Origin: Callaeas wilsoni
Taxonomy: Eukaryota; Chordata; Aves; Passeriformes; Callaeidae
Assembly: GCA_013398955.1 (NCBI GenBank)
Contig: VWPU01012712.1
Span: 558,001-622,000 of the forward strand
Direction: 5' to 3'
DNA: 64,000 nt
Under the pieces are notes generated by a model. It had not been told where the DNA came from, did no database searches, and saw nothing but the letters and a program-made list of their open reading frames with translations. This document shows, in pieces, positions 36,701-49,781 of the stretch. Numbering within the stretch: the first letter of the stretch is position 1; each line of letters begins with the position of its first letter. The position numbers and the translations under genes are program-made.

Positions 36701-37301
36701 GCCTATTTAGATGGAGCAATGCAAAAATGTTCCTGTCACCATGGTCAACCCAACAGCAGAACAAGCTCCCCAAGAGCCTGAGCTGATGGAATATTTAACT
36801 GAATATATTTTCCATGTATAACCAGTGTCAGAACCAAATATTTGCTGAATGCAGAGCAAACATATTGGGTACAATTCCAGACAGATGACCTGCTGAAATA
36901 TAGGACCTGAATTTCATCGTCTTGACATTGACTCTGGTACAATGTCAGTGACAGGAGGGTGCAACTTGCCACCATTCTGCTTGGGTTGCATTTTGCACCA
37001 TGCTGACTGACACAGGCGTGAAATGCTCCACAAAGCTTTGAGCACGACACTCCAACCAACAGGCAGGTCCTTCTCTCCATCTGCCACCCTCCACAAAGCC
37101 TTTGCACTTCCCTTGCACCTCACAGCTCTCAGCAGCTCTAAGCAGGCCACTCAGTTTGCACGAACCTCAGAGGAGATGGGATCTGGGTTCACGTGGCATC
37201 TGTCATCTAAAAGGTGGCTGACTAAGGCTGACCCTGCCATGGTGTCTTCACATGCTGGCATCTGCTAAGGGGAAATGGGAACAGGACAGAGTGGGAAAGG
37301 C
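30749..37301. other. Unique noncoding DNA
   Basis: Six and a half kilobases without a recognised exon or transposon. Purine-rich or A-rich patches lie at 33327-33352, 34380-34425 and 36128-36148. T-rich tracts lie at 34500-34508 and 36475-36490. Open frames reach 134 codons (minus strand, 32352-32756) but are C/T-driven and lack a family signature. Confidence 0.55.
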
Positions 37302-37704
37302 AGCAAAGGTGGGGCTGTTCAGCCTGGAGAAGAGAAAGTTGTGTGGAGACCTCATAGCAACATTCCAGTATGTGAGAGGGGCTTAGAGGGAGGCTGGACA
37401 GGGGCTCTTCATCAGGAACTGCAGTGATTGGACAAGGAGTAAAGGGCACAAGTTGTAAAAGGAGAAATTTAGGTTAGATATCAGGAAGAAAATGTTTACT
37501 GTGGGTGTGGTGAGACACTGGGACAGGTTGCCCAGGGAGGTTGTGGATATCCCAACTCTAGCAGTTCTCAAAGCCAGGTTGGATAAGGCCTTGAGCAACC
37601 AGGTCTAGTGGGAGGTGTCCCTGCCCATGGCAGGGAGGGGCTGTGTCTGGATGGTCTTTAAGATCCATTCCAACCTCAGTATTCTGTGATTCAGTGATTC
37701 CATG
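37302..37704 (+). mobile_element. CR1 LINE 3' region, about 400 bases
   Basis: It begins in the GGGGCTGTTCAGCCTGGAGA block and continues through CTCATAGCAACATTCCAGTA, TAGATATCAGGAAGAA, TTGCCCAGGGAGGTTGTGGA and GTCCCTGCCCATGGCAGG. It ends ATTCTGTGATTCAGTGATTC. All blocks follow CR1 sense order without gaps, so it is the best-preserved copy in the window. It lies in the 3' end downstream of the reverse transcriptase, so no functional protein is expected. Confidence 0.96.
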
Positions 37705-40700
37705 AAAGTCAGCCAGAATATCAGAGAATAATGAAGAAAATGGTCTGTCCTATATCATTATCAAACAGAAAAGTCCAAATCTTCACCCAGGCCTTTTCCT
37801 CATCCATCTGCATGTTGTTCCTGCCCTGTCTGAGTCTCCTGACAGCAGGTAAGATGCTAACGCAGGGGGCATGGGATCACTCTTTCCCTCCCCATTCAGG
37901 CAAAGAGATCAGTGAAAACAACGAATTAGTTATTAATGCTCCCTGGGATTTCAGAGTCTAAGTTCCACAACACAATATTTTCTTCGGCTGCTCTAGCTCT
38001 CTTTTAACACACTGGTGTGTGTTTGCCCTTGAGAAGTGTAAATGACCCTTTCAAATTCAGCATTTGAGGCCGAGGATGACAATTGATAACAAAAATATAT
38101 TTCATGGGAGCAATAGTTTTCATTCAGAAGACTCTCAAATTGCTTTTCAAAACAGTATGGCTTCCCTTCATCCGCCACCAAAATGAACCTACCTCCATGG
38201 TGGAATAAAGGACCCATCAAAGCAAGGTGGCAGTGCACAGAAATTTAGGGCAGGAAGTCAAGAATGATATGTCCCACTGAAGGCAGAGGGTCAAGTAAAG
38301 TTGGCAGAAAGCATATCCTGAATGGGAGCCTGGACAAAACATCATCACCAGCTCCAACTCAGGAGGGAAAGTGCCGTGGGATCATCACTCACTAGAAAAG
38401 GTCAGAGCCCCAATCTTTACGTCTTGAACAGGGGCAGGGCACCGTGTTAATGCACACATTCAGAAGCGCCTCAAAAGAAAAAGAAAAAAGGCAATTTGCT
38501 GACTGCACTTCTGAAGACTTTGCTGCAACAAAAAGAAAGGGCACTATGAGTTTTTTGGTCTCCCTTTTCCTGTAGAAAGGAAAGGTTCTATTGAACTTCA
38601 GTCTACACTTTACAGGAAACCCAACCCACTCTGAAATTAATATGAAGAGTAAGACGAGACCACAAGGTGGAAAACTCTTGAAGTGAGTACAAGACTATTC
38701 ATAAAATGAGTGAGAAAGGGAAATAGGTGATTATAAAAGGTCATTAGAAATGTCAGTTTATGAATGGTATTGTGTGAAGGGAGGTGTAACCCACTGCAAG
38801 CCAACCTACTACAGCTGCACTTGCAGAGGACACCCATAATCTCAGCCTCTTTTGTTCAGAGGTTTAGATTTAGGAAATTTCTTTCACAATATTATCCCTC
38901 CAAAACTTACATAAATCTGAAGAATGGGGACTAATCCGCCCAGCTTCTACTTCACAACTGCTTCTGCTTCAATTCCTCCCAACAGATGAATGAAACTAAA
39001 AAAATTTTTCCAGCCACCAGGAATGCAGATGCCCAGCAACAGATCCAACAGTTACCTGGACACAACTGCAGTATGAAATTGGGAGGTCCAGAGAAAAGAT
39101 ATCTGGGGAATCTGTTGTTCAAACACCTCTTCTCCCCAGACAGATCCCATGAGAGGATTCTAGCTTTTAGAAAACATTTCTAAGATTAAATTTTCTCAGC
39201 ATTTTCGTTCACCAAGTGGAACTTGTTTCCTCTTAGAGCACCAGCAGCAGCAAATGAATGGATACGCAAAGGTGATTCATCTTGCTAAGTACAACACCTC
39301 TATCATGGAAGGGTGAAACACTCTGATGTGGCAGGAAGAACAAGATGCACTAGTATTATATGAGTATTTTGAACATTAAAAATTTAATTGGTTAGATGAC
39401 CATAATGACAGAGGTATAAGGATTGCTTTTAATAGGCACCAGTGCCAAAAGGGATGTGTTTATCAGCGGTGCTATATATAACACTTCTACGAGTTCTCAA
39501 GGGACTCTGGGACACTTTCCTATGGTTCCAAGTCCCTTGTATGATCTTCTACCCTGCTTTATTCAACCAGCAAAGTATTTTTAAGAGCACTTTACTGCCC
39601 AGACACCTCAGACTTTTAACAGCCTCTGTCTTTGAATTTTACTTCTTGTTTTAGGTCTTTATAACCTGTACAGAATCCAGTGATTTTTTCAAGCAGAGAT
39701 TCAAACCCTGCCATAAACATGGGCACAGGAGATGGTGGACAACATGCCTTCACTTTTACAATTCTCTCCTCCTTCATTCCACCCATGTAAATCCAAGTTA
39801 GCCAATGCTTTCATTTATTTTTATTACTCTTATTTCTTTTAGCAGAGAGAAACATTAACTGAGGGGGTGTGATACAGATTTGCTCAGATGAAGTACAGGA
39901 GCCTTCACACTCCTTAATTTCATGCCTCAGTGCATTTCTTGCTAACAAGTGGAAAAACGCAGGGGAGAGCCAGCAAGGCTAAGGCAGATCCTCCAAAATT
40001 TGGTCTCAGTCCTCTGCTACACCCTCGGCAGATATTACAGTGTTGGCTGCCAAAGGAACTTAGCTCTGACACATTTCAGGCCAGGCCAGTTAGCTATTTA
40101 AAGAGGTGGGTTTATTTATAGACTTTTTACCCTCCTCCCCTACAAGCTCCCACCCTATTTTTTTAAGATGGGAAGTTATCAGTAGCCCTGAACATGTAAA
40201 ATTTGACAGCAGCTTACCTGACAATTTCTATTAGTCCCTTCATCTTTGCTGTTACTTTTATTCTTCTATATATTCTTTCAGCCATTAAACAGTGTTATTC
40301 CCACAACAAATTTGGCAAAGATCAAAACAGTGTAGCAGGTTTGCTCCAATTTTCTACTGCTACCAGCCAGGTAATGAAGAGATAGATGGAGACAAAAGAT
40401 GTTTTTCTTTCCTTTTCTCTCCTAAAGGATTTTGTCCTGGAATTCCACACAATGAGTGAAAACATTTTAAAAAGTAGTTAAGGTGGACTTTGTGGGATGG
40501 GAAGGTTGAGACTGGTTTCAATCCAGTACTTGAGTCATTGTGCTTTTGCTGAAACAATGGCAAAATCAAGGAATAGCACTGTCTCACTTTCTTAAAAAGA
40601 ACTTGTAACTGCTAGAGAAACTAGAGTAACTATGAATTAAACTACTGTTCACTCTCAGCAGACCTCTGGTGACAGAAAGTTTTGTTCTGACATATATATT

Positions 40701-41339
40701 TATATGTAAGTCTGCAAACCCCAGTCCAGTGACTTGGAATAGAAAAGTTTGACTTCTCACAATTCTTTTGTATAAGATGAACATCCCTGCATGCCTCACC
40801 TCAACAGTGCAGTGTTTCCTTAAAGGAATCCATAAATCCCCAAAAAGGGTGCTTGATTTAGGCTGTGCTTGGTACAACTAAAATGCCAGGGAGCTAAGCA
40901 CCTAGTTAGTCTCACCAGCTGTTGAATCCTGCTGCAACCAGGATCTTAAAATCTTCTCCTTGGAAGGACTGCATATGCATTAGATTATACTGGAATCTAC
41001 TTCAGTTTGAAGGGAAAAACAAATTAGCAGACAAACAAAACAGTCTGAGAGAGATTATTTAATCCCTAACACTGAATTCAACCTTTGGAAAGAGTCAAAA
41101 TCTCATGGGACTTGGGGGGAAAGGAGGACACTCAGATGAGGCCGAAGCAGCCCACAGGGGAAGCTGCCTATTTCATTTCTGGAACATGGGCCATGTGCAT
41201 CTATTTTTAGCTTTGAACTGAGTTCCTCTGCCTCCTGCCAGAAGTCCTGAGCCCTGTGCTGGTGCAACGAAAGCAGTGGCTCAGCCATTCTCTAATAGCT
41301 TTTACTTCTTAATAAAGAGCAGCACTTAGGCAAAGGATG
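37705..41339. other. Unique noncoding DNA
   Basis: No gene or transposon is recognised. A perfect MEF2-type word CTATTTTTAG lies at 41201-41210. The rest is ordinary AT-rich sequence with short open frames. Confidence 0.55.
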
Positions 41340-41470
41340 AGGTTACTGTCGGAGGGGTCATGATTAATAATGATTAATCTGATCCTTGCCAACATGAACT
41401 GGATCCACCATTCACTAAATAATTACTCTGCAGCATGGATATCATTTCCAGAGGAGGCATACGTTTGTCA
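41340..41470. promoter_or_regulatory. Candidate conserved element with phased TGATTAAT sites
   Basis: Two identical TGATTAAT words start at 41361 and 41371, exactly 10 bases apart, which puts them on the same face of the helix. AAATAATTACTC follows at about 41417. This arrangement suits paired homeodomain binding. The block carries no repeat family sequence and no open frame of note. Function and conservation are inferred only. Confidence 0.33.
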
Positions 41471-42654
41471 TATTAAAACCAAAACCAAACACATGGGAGG
41501 AAAAGGGGATCTGACTTCTCAGTAACACTTGATCTCGCAGGAACCACCAGAAAATTTAAGCAAAGAGGGAAAAAAAAAACCAAAAAAAACCCCCAAAAAA
41601 ACCTTAAAACAACAATAACAACAGCAAATCAAAGGATAAGAGCAGTTAAATACTGATGAGTCGCCCACCTTTTGGGAGAAGCAATGGAAGGTCAATAAAA
41701 CTAAACCCTCAGAAGGCAAAGCTGCGCGTGCTGAGGATATGGAGCACTCTGCTACTTCTGGCTCTTAACCTTATGCATAACTCTAATATGCACATTATTT
41801 GCCCACCCACACATTTCCCTCCTGTTTTTAAATTACATTTTTGTTTTCCTCAGAAAGCACACAAATTACTCACTGGGAAACATCTTTCCTTCTTTATGTT
41901 AGTGTTCTACTGGGCACAAGGAAATCCTAGTCCAGGATTGTCATTCTTAAACAACAATGCACCTCAAGTAATAAGCAACATTATAACTTTATAACATTAT
42001 GGAAATGCATAAACTAATGGGAAACTAATAAGCACTCTGAAGGGCATATATGAACCTTACAATTACAGCAGGATGCTTGTGGTGCAGAGACTTGGTTCTG
42101 GGCCTCAGAGCATGGATAAATTTTACTCCCACAAAGCACACAAACAACAGGCAATGGTGCCAAAGGCAGACAAGGACATGGGGGCTTTGCAGGCAAGAGG
42201 TGGTCCTATTTGGGGACTCCCCTCAGTTCTCCTGCTTCACTGACCCAAATCTTCCCTGAGACCATCCACAGGGGGATGCTTCTCTAGTTCTTCAGTGCAC
42301 TCAGCTCTGTTCCCTTTGAGGTTTTCAAAGCTTTTGTGGGATTTATATTGCACTGTTTACCCCTTCACGTCATCATGCAGCGTTTGATTTAGACTGGGAG
42401 GCCACAGAACACAGACCACCAGTCCATCTCCTGGTCTGGTGCAAATCCAGCAGGAAGGTTGGGTTCCTTGTGCCTGTTGTGAAATCCCAGCCTCGCGTGA
42501 GCCTGTTTGGACTTCTACCTTTGACAGGTCCAGATTTTACACCCTGGTGACTTGCACCATGGAAAACACCATGCAGGTAGTTGGTGCCATTGACTGCCAA
42601 ATTCAAAGCAGGGATCAGGTCGAGGAAGTGCCACTGCTTCTAGAGGCATCCTGG
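41471..42654. other. Unique noncoding DNA with an A/C-rich patch
   Basis: An A-rich tract with C runs occupies about 41569-41622. No gene is recognised. A 160-codon plus-strand frame (42439-42921) runs into the CR1 copy that follows and is fortuitous. Confidence 0.55.
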
Positions 42655-43036
42655 AGAATCACAGAATCACAGAATATTCTGAGTTGGAAAGGAACCCACC
42701 AAGATCGTCAAGTTCAGCTCTTAGCCCTGCACAGACGCTCCAACAATCCCACCCTGTGCATCCCTGGGAGCGTTGTCCAAATGCTCCTGGAGCTCTGGCA
42801 GCCTCGGGGCCGTGCCCATTCCCTGGGGAGCCTGTTCAGTGCCTCACCACTTTCTGGGGAAGAACTTTTTCCTGATATCCAACCAAAACCTCCTCTGATT
42901 CAGCTTTGTGCTGTTTCCTGAAGTCCTGTTTGGTCACAAGAGTGAAGAGATCAGTGTCTGCCCCTCCTCTTCCCCTCACAAGGAAGTTGTAACTGCAGTG
43001 AGGTATCCCCTCAGTCTCCTCTTCTCCAGGCTGAAG
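42655..43036 (-). mobile_element. CR1 LINE 3' region, about 380 bases
   Basis: The plus strand reads AATCACAGAATCACAGAATA, TTCTGAGTTGGAAAGGAACC, the GTTGTCCAAATGCTCCTGGA block, CCTGATATCCAACC and a final CTCCTCTTCTCCAGGCTGAA. This is the ordered reverse complement of the CR1 type whose tail ends in TATTCTATGA. Terminal TGATTCTG-type repeats are intact. Confidence 0.95.
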
Positions 43037-43499
43037 TAAGAAATGCCAGTAAATTAAATCCTTGGCAATGAGGTTATGATTTGGTTTAGCTGGGGATTTT
43101 TCCTAGTGGGGCAGTGTGTTTGGGATTTTTTGCCAGTTTCCAAATTGACTTGAAGGAATGAAAGAAAAATAAACTCTTTGCAAAGCATCACCTTTCACAA
43201 AAATTTCAGCTGAAATGTGGTTGGTGACTTTAAAACCAGACCTTTAAATAGCTAATGGTATAAAAACCACATACCTATCTATGTGTACATTCATGCAAAT
43301 GAAAACTAAGTTGCATTTTCACAAAACTTTACAGAGGCTGCAGAGTGAAACACAAAGCAAGGTCAGGGAAAAAAAAGAAAAAAAAGAAAAAGGCCCCAAC
43401 AACAATAACAATAATGAAGGTAAATCTTTAAAATCTCAGACAGGGTGCAGGAGGCAGGGGTAGAGCTCTGCAAACAAAACTAAATCCAGTGCACTGTTT
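43037..43499. other. Unique noncoding DNA with an A-rich tract
   Basis: An A-rich, G-interrupted tract lies at about 43370-43392. Nothing else is recognised. Confidence 0.6.
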
Positions 43500-43720
43500 T
43501 TCCCCTTCACAAAGTGAAACAAGCTGTTCCTAAAATAATGCTTCCTTGGTTTTCTGGCAATTAGTGTCCTGAAGGATTAGCCTACAATCATCGGCAAGTG
43601 TTTGCCTTTCCCAGCCGATGTCACCATAGAAGTCTGTGTTTATCTACAAGGCCCAGGGGATAATTTATAAGCTGAGCTGAGGTCCTGCATTCAGAGACTA
43701 ATGTTCCACACTGCCACCCA
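43500..43720. promoter_or_regulatory. Candidate conserved noncoding element
   Basis: The block includes CAATTAG at 43558-43564 and a perfect 7-bp inverted repeat CATCGGC (43589-43595) / GCCGATG (43614-43620) enclosing a competing GGCAA...TTGCC pair. It also carries GGGGATAATTTATAAGC from about 43657. CpG-containing inverted repeats in AT-rich unique DNA tend to survive only under constraint, so an enhancer is plausible. No alignment supports this yet. Confidence 0.33.
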
Positions 43721-46286
43721 CCCTCCTGTACTAGTTTCCTCCCCATCTACCTCCTATCCCCTGAAATATAGACAGGATCCTGCCAGGGGCATGACAAATG
43801 AGCTTTACAGCCTCTGAAGCAAGCACTTGCCCAACAGTTTATGTTGATACAGCAAATAAAGAGGTACTGATATGGTCAACACATCATCAGGCATCAAAAA
43901 TTAGATTTCAGGAAGTAACTGAATGCAAAAAAATATTTTATCACTGTTCCAGAAAATATCAAAGAGAATGGGTTAATTTTTTCCCCTCTGAAAACTATTG
44001 CCTACACTCTAATTAAAATACTGCCATTTGTGAGTTTAGGTCTACTACCCAGGGTTTGTTAGAGATAGTGCTTTGTAAAACCTCTTTGCAATCAAGATGT
44101 TGTAACTTTATTTCTAATCTATACTACCAGTGCTTTAACAGTGTTCTGGTCCCATTGTAAACTAAAAGTGATTCAATCAGAGTACATCAAAATATAAAAG
44201 ATTAAGATTGATAAGAGCGTTTATTTCTAAATTAATTTTCCCCTGATGTGTTAGAACCTTAAAATGAGAATACTAAGCTTGCATTTGAGAGAATGGGAAG
44301 CTAGTCTTTTAAAGAAAAGTAATATGAATCCTTGTCTTGATGGTAAACTGACGATATAGCTCACGGCAATTAATTTGTTATTTTGAAAATTCTAATAAAA
44401 GCACCCAAGCAAAACAAAGCAAATCAATGAAAGACTCAATTCTAGGAAAAAAAAAATTGCAGTGTGACCAACATTCCTCACAACAGAGAATATTGCAGAA
44501 TAGGTAGATACATGGATATGTTCATAGGTAAGATAGATCTGTTCTCAGATTTGAAACATTAGCAAAACAAGGGTTAGAGACACTGCTAGTAATCAAAGTT
44601 GATGAACATGCATGTTGAAGGTGAAAAACACTTTTCTTCCTGAGAATTCATCTCTTTTCTCTTCAGGAAATGATCAGGAGATTCTGGAGCTTCATGGACA
44701 CAGTTTGAATTTGCCTCAGGTCTAAACCTGGTCACAAGTTGTCCACAAGATACATTAGAGAGCAAAGTTATTTGACAATTGAGACCAACTATTTCACTCT
44801 GCCACATTTAACATTGGGTGACCTGATTTTGTAAAATGTTTATACTCAAATCAAATTTTGTTTCATCTTTTGAAAGAATGATCTCCAGATTCAAACTTAT
44901 CTTTAGCTACAAAGACAGGAGGCCATAAGAACTAAAAAAAACGTTTGATAGGAATGAACTTGGCTAGTCTGAATAAGTGCCAAGTGGTAGGGGGAAGGAA
45001 GAGACCACCAGCCGGCTGTTATTCCAAGCACAGTCCATCTCACTTGCAATTACTGAACCCTACCAGCAATTCCACCAATGTGAATTTGACCAATTTTAGA
45101 ATAAGGGGCCATTCATTCTAAGTAATGAATATTGAAATCTGGCCATTGGTTTGTGAACAAGTTTTTACATGTCTGTCATGAGGAACCCCAATAAAGAATG
45201 TCCTTGTGATGGTTTCACTTCAGAACAAAAGCATGCAATGAACTACCACCCATCCAGGCAGCTACAGTAGGAGACCAAAGGTTGCATGCATTTAGCCAGC
45301 AAGGAAATGCAATATTCTTTAAGAAAGGCATTGCCTGGAGTGGATTTTTATAAAGAAACAGAATTCATGAATAAATAAACCAGATGGGAATAAGCCAGGC
45401 TAGGGTATTAACATCTCCTAGTGCAATGAATCCCCGATCTCGCTTGAGGGTTTTTCTACAAATAACAAACACAAAAACATTAATGTTGTACCATTGTCAA
45501 TCATGCCAAGGACTCTGTTTGTGTCCAAGAACTCTGATATGCAACAGCACAGATCAAACCCACCAGACGTTAAGACATTCTTAGATTTCACCAGTTGAGG
45601 TACATATTGACTGACCTGATCTGAGTCTTTCACTTGAGAATTTTTCCCTTTTCTGCAACCACAACTCATAAGCAGTTTTGCATCTCCAATGACTTTTCCC
45701 TATAAGACATAAGGAAGGAAAAACATCAGCACAACTGGAACCACTGAAGACCAAAAGGCTTATATTTATGATCTGGAGGAGGGGAAGAAAGGGCGTTAGG
45801 GAAACCTGTGGACTCTTCCTGTGTTGCTGTGAGGTTCTCTTTCACAGAGGGATAGCTCCCAAGCTTCCAAGAAGCCTTCCCCAAAGGAAATTATCACAGC
45901 ATTAGGGAAGTCACACAGAGGCAAAAGGAAAGCAAGGTGTGTGGAAAAAGACAGTGGGAAAGTAAAGCTGAAAAGAAACACATTATTTTAACCCATGGTT
46001 TTCATACACTTGCATGAACAGGAACAAGGCTAGCATGCTCAGACAGAACAAACACCAAACTGTGGTGACTGCTGGAAGAGCTCATACACTACTTTTTCTG
46101 TTCACCCTCACCAAGTTAATGCCTACTGGCTTCTCATGTGCCCAGATTTCATGAAATAAAGTCTACAGCAATGACTTGCTCTCAGTAGAACAATGAGTCC
46201 ACATTATCCCTTGTAAATCCATGCCAGGAGTCCAAGAGCCCACCCTCATCTGACACTGCTGGCACAGACCCTGCAATGTCTATGAC
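43721..46286. other. Unique noncoding DNA
   Basis: AT-rich single-copy sequence. No gene, exon or transposon is recognised, and open frames stay below 85 codons. Confidence 0.6.
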
Positions 46287-46425
46287 AGAGAATCATAGAA
46301 CAGTGGGATTGGAAGGGACCCTACAGGTCACCCAGTTCCACCCCCTGACATGGACATGACATACTCCCCTAGATCAGGCTGCTCCAAGCGCCATCTAACC
46401 TGACCTTGAACACTTCCAGGGATGG
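46287..46425 (-). mobile_element. CR1 LINE 3' tail fragment
   Basis: Plus-strand order AGAGAATCATAGAACAGTGG, GATTGGAAGGGACCCTACAG, CCCCTAGATCAGGCTGCTCC, TGACCTTGAACACTTCCAGG. It is the reverse complement of about 140 bases of CR1 tail, with moderate divergence and 5' truncation. Confidence 0.93.
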
Positions 46426-49400
46426 ATGGTCAAACCAACAGAGATTTGCAAAGAAACAGAGTCCACTCACTTTTACCTGTAACCAACAGTTTGAGAGACA
46501 AGCTGAGCTCAGACGCCTTTCTTTTCATTGAAAACCCTTCAGACTGTCTGAGTGTGATCCAAGCAGCAAGTTTGCTCATGTTAACAGGGCTCTTTTCTGG
46601 GGGTTATTTGAGTCACTTTGGTTCTTCACCAAATAATTTTTGTTGCTAATCACACCTGGACATCTTGATAAATAACCATGACACAAAGGAGTTTGGATTC
46701 CAGATTTGGTCAAAATGCTTCTTGAATTTAAACTGCACAGAGTCAAAAACAGCCAGTGGAGCTCCCACAAACATACCACAAGTACTTGTTTTTCCATAGG
46801 CATGCACAAAAAGACATTGCCTACTTTCAGACTTTTGCCATCCACAGTTGCAAAATAAACACTCTTGGCATCTGCTGGGGAACAGAGGGAGAATCTGCTC
46901 ATGTGCAGCCATGAACAGTCACAAGATTTCAGCTGGATTAATTTATTTAGGAAAGGAGATCCCAACACAGTCAGTGAGTTTAGCCAAGTGGAAGTGCTCT
47001 GCCCTAAATGATGAGAAAGGGAAAGGGCACGATTAAAAGGAATTGCAGCCATTGCTCAATGTCAGGGCACAGCAGAGAGATGACCCTCGGTGGCAGGAAT
47101 TACAAAGAGGCAGATAAACTTTTGGGCACCTTGGGAGAGCATGCAACCTGCCAGGTGTGGGGATGTCTCTCACTTGGTGAGCTCAGCGTCTCCCAAGTTC
47201 CAGCAAGGTCAGATAATGTACAGAAATTACCTTTTTCACTCCTTCCAAAAGAGAAGCTGGGAAAAAAACTAAGACACTGAAAAGGCTGTACTGATACCTA
47301 ATCTGATAACTACCCAAAATACCTCATGTTTGGGCTGCTGATTACAACCTGTCAGACTCTGAGGTTTTCTGGGGACTGCTTCCAGCTGGCCTCCTCTGCC
47401 TGTGACTCCCATCTGCCAAAGGTGTTTCACTCTTGCTCTGTTACTACAGTCCTTCAACAACTAGTCTGTATTCTATTTAAGCAATTTTTTTTTTCCCCAG
47501 AAAGAAGTGATTAAACCTGAAGTTAAAATAAGTGTATAAAAATACTGTGTTAGAGATAGGAAACTGAGGCACAGAGAGACATCCCTTTGTCTAACCACAG
47601 AAAACCTTCTAGACATCTCACAGTATATGAGACAACTTGGAGCTATAAAAAGACCTAGGAGAGACTCACACATTTCCCAAAATGCCACTGGATACCTTGG
47701 GATGGCTATAGCATTAACATACACCTGTGATTAGGAAACTAGATCCACATATGTCTCCTTGATGGTCAGCTTGTCCCACTCTCCTCTGCAAAGTCATCAT
47801 GTCAAAGAAGATAATCCAACCTTTTTTTAACCACAAATCAAAGAAAAAACCTCCCATTTTCAGACCCTTCTATGGCTCTAATGCCACCTGAGCTCACGGC
47901 AAACCATGGCCATGTTCTCCTGTCCAAACGGAAGTATCACCAGTTTTATTTAACAGAGAGAAATCACAAGATGTTGCCCATAACCGCTTGGAAAATCCAG
48001 AGTCCAAGTGAAACATGAACCCAAAACTTGAGAGTTTTTTTCTTTTCGTCTGACAGTACAAGAATGAAGGGGCTCTTCAACTCCCTAAAAAACCCCAAAT
48101 TAAAACAATGCACTGGATAAATAATCCCACCTCCTTTTCCAGCTGCAGATGCACCTCTCCTAATGTGCTTTGGATGAACGAGCTTCTACTTCCACCTTAT
48201 TTTAGGAAAGCTTCTTATGAGCAGATGCTTAATTTGCAGATAGGTGTCTAACATTAGGCAGCTAAGTTGAAAGGCAAAAGGAAAAAAAAAAGCATATGGA
48301 CAACATTTGCAGCCAGTCGCAACTCTGTTCCAGAGCAGATGGAGGCCTTGTCATTCAGGGGTTTCCTCACATACACCAAGCAGTTCAGTGGGGATAGGGA
48401 AAGGGGCTTCTGTTTGGATGCTTCTGTCTGGAACCAGATTAGAGGAAAGCACGCTTTTCCACAGCACACGCCTTGTGTTACATTAAACATGCATGTGCAA
48501 CTTCAGCTTTTATTCAGTGATCTGAAACAGAGCCCTCCAGGGTGCTAAGGGTTAGTGAGTTTTTGTTTGTTTATCTGTATTTTATTTTACAGCTTCTAGT
48601 GCCCAAGGAGTTTGTTAAGAAATTAAAACACCTCGCTGGGGCTATCCTGCTGTGGTAGTTGCCTCCTAATATTTCCCTCTTTCCTTCGTTCAGCAGTGCC
48701 TGATGCTTACAGGGAAAGGAGAGGAGAACTCCACCAAGAGAGGAGCCTCATCTCACTGGGTACTACAGACATTTGGTCTTAATTCATGGAGGATCACTTC
48801 TATGTTTCCTAGCCTTTTAATAACATGAGGTGCTATTGTTTAGAAGCAGGCAGGCACAAGGTTTTCCAACAGGGAAGATTGCTTTGCCTTCTGCTGGCTT
48901 TCATCCACTGCCAGACATCAGCCTTCCCAAGGCAAAAGAGTAAGAAGGCTTCTTGACATATGTCCTATTATCCCACCTCTTATAGGGAATCTGGCTGGCC
49001 TCACCCACCTCCTTGCACCATGGGCTGCAGCAGCTGGCCAAAGTTTGCAGAAAAATAAGAAAAACCGGAATAATAGTAACAGGCTTAATTATCTCAGCTG
49101 CACGGGTGACAGGAGCTGAGCAGTTGCCAGTTTTAACAGCCTGTGGTCGAGAAACACTGAACTGCATCACCCAGAAGTCAAATGAGGGTCGGTCACAACT
49201 CGCTTCATGCCAGCAGCTCCAGGGGAGGCGCAGGGCACACAGAAATCACTGCAGCATTGCCCAGAGCCAACCCGTGTGGAGCTACCAGCCCCGTTTAAAG
49301 GAGTCAGACACGAGGCACATGGCACCGGCTGGCCTCCAGGGAGCTGCCAGGCTCTGTGCTCTGGAGTTGCGGGCTGGGATTAATGGTAGCATCCCGTCTT

Positions 49401-49596
49401 CCAAGTCTGTGGCTGGAAACCTCGGCTCCAGAGGTGGGCTCGGCTTAGCACTGTGCCACGCACCTTGCAGAAGCTGACAGGTCCAGCTGGGCTCTAACCT
49501 GCTTGGTTTTCATCAGCCTTTCTCTCTTTTGAGCAACAGCCATTAAAAATACTGGAAGCAGCTTTTTCCCCAGGGAGCTGGCACAACTAGTCACAG
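46426..49596. other. Unique noncoding DNA
   Basis: No gene is recognised. A 158-codon minus-strand frame (46576-47052) has a random composition and no recognisable domain. A small block with GGCTTAATTATCTCAGCTGC near 49082 is a weak regulatory candidate. The segment 49190-49460 is more GC-rich than its surroundings but carries no known element. Confidence 0.5.
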
Positions 49597-49781
49597 GGTG
49601 GCTGGGCACTGGAACCACCCCAGGGAAGGCCCTAAGTCTGCCAGAGTCCAAAAAGCATTTGGACAAGGTTCTCAGGCACACAGTGTGATTCTTGGGGTTG
49701 TCCTGTGCGGAGCCAGGAGTTGGACTCGATGATCCTTGTGGGTGCCTTCCAACGTGGGATATTATTCTTTGAGTCTATGTA
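49597..49781 (+). mobile_element. CR1 LINE 3' tail fragment
   Basis: Sense-order CR1 blocks: GGGTGGCTGGGCACTGGAAC, AAAGCATTTGGACAAGGTTC, GTGTGATTCTTGGGGTTGTC, GGAGTTGGACTCGATGATCC, ending GGATATTATTCTTTGAGTCT. A small internal deletion is apparent near CCCAGGGAAGGCCC, where most copies carry a longer CAGTGGTCACAGC-type segment. Most blocks are otherwise well preserved. Confidence 0.93.

Noticed and set aside
42439..42921. 160-codon plus-strand open frame
   Set aside because: Its second half lies within an antisense CR1 copy, and the composition shows no protein family.
46576..47052. 158-codon minus-strand open frame in unique DNA
   Set aside because: No domain, no codon bias and no splice or promoter context. 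One frame of this length is expected by chance in 64 kb read in six frames.
49190..49460. GC-rich stretch as a CpG island or LTR
   Set aside because: CpG density is too low, and no TG...CA termini or polyadenylation signal pair was found.
49013..49477. 154-codon plus-strand open frame in locally GC-rich DNA
   Set aside because: GC-rich DNA has fewer stops; no recognisable domain or homologue from memory.
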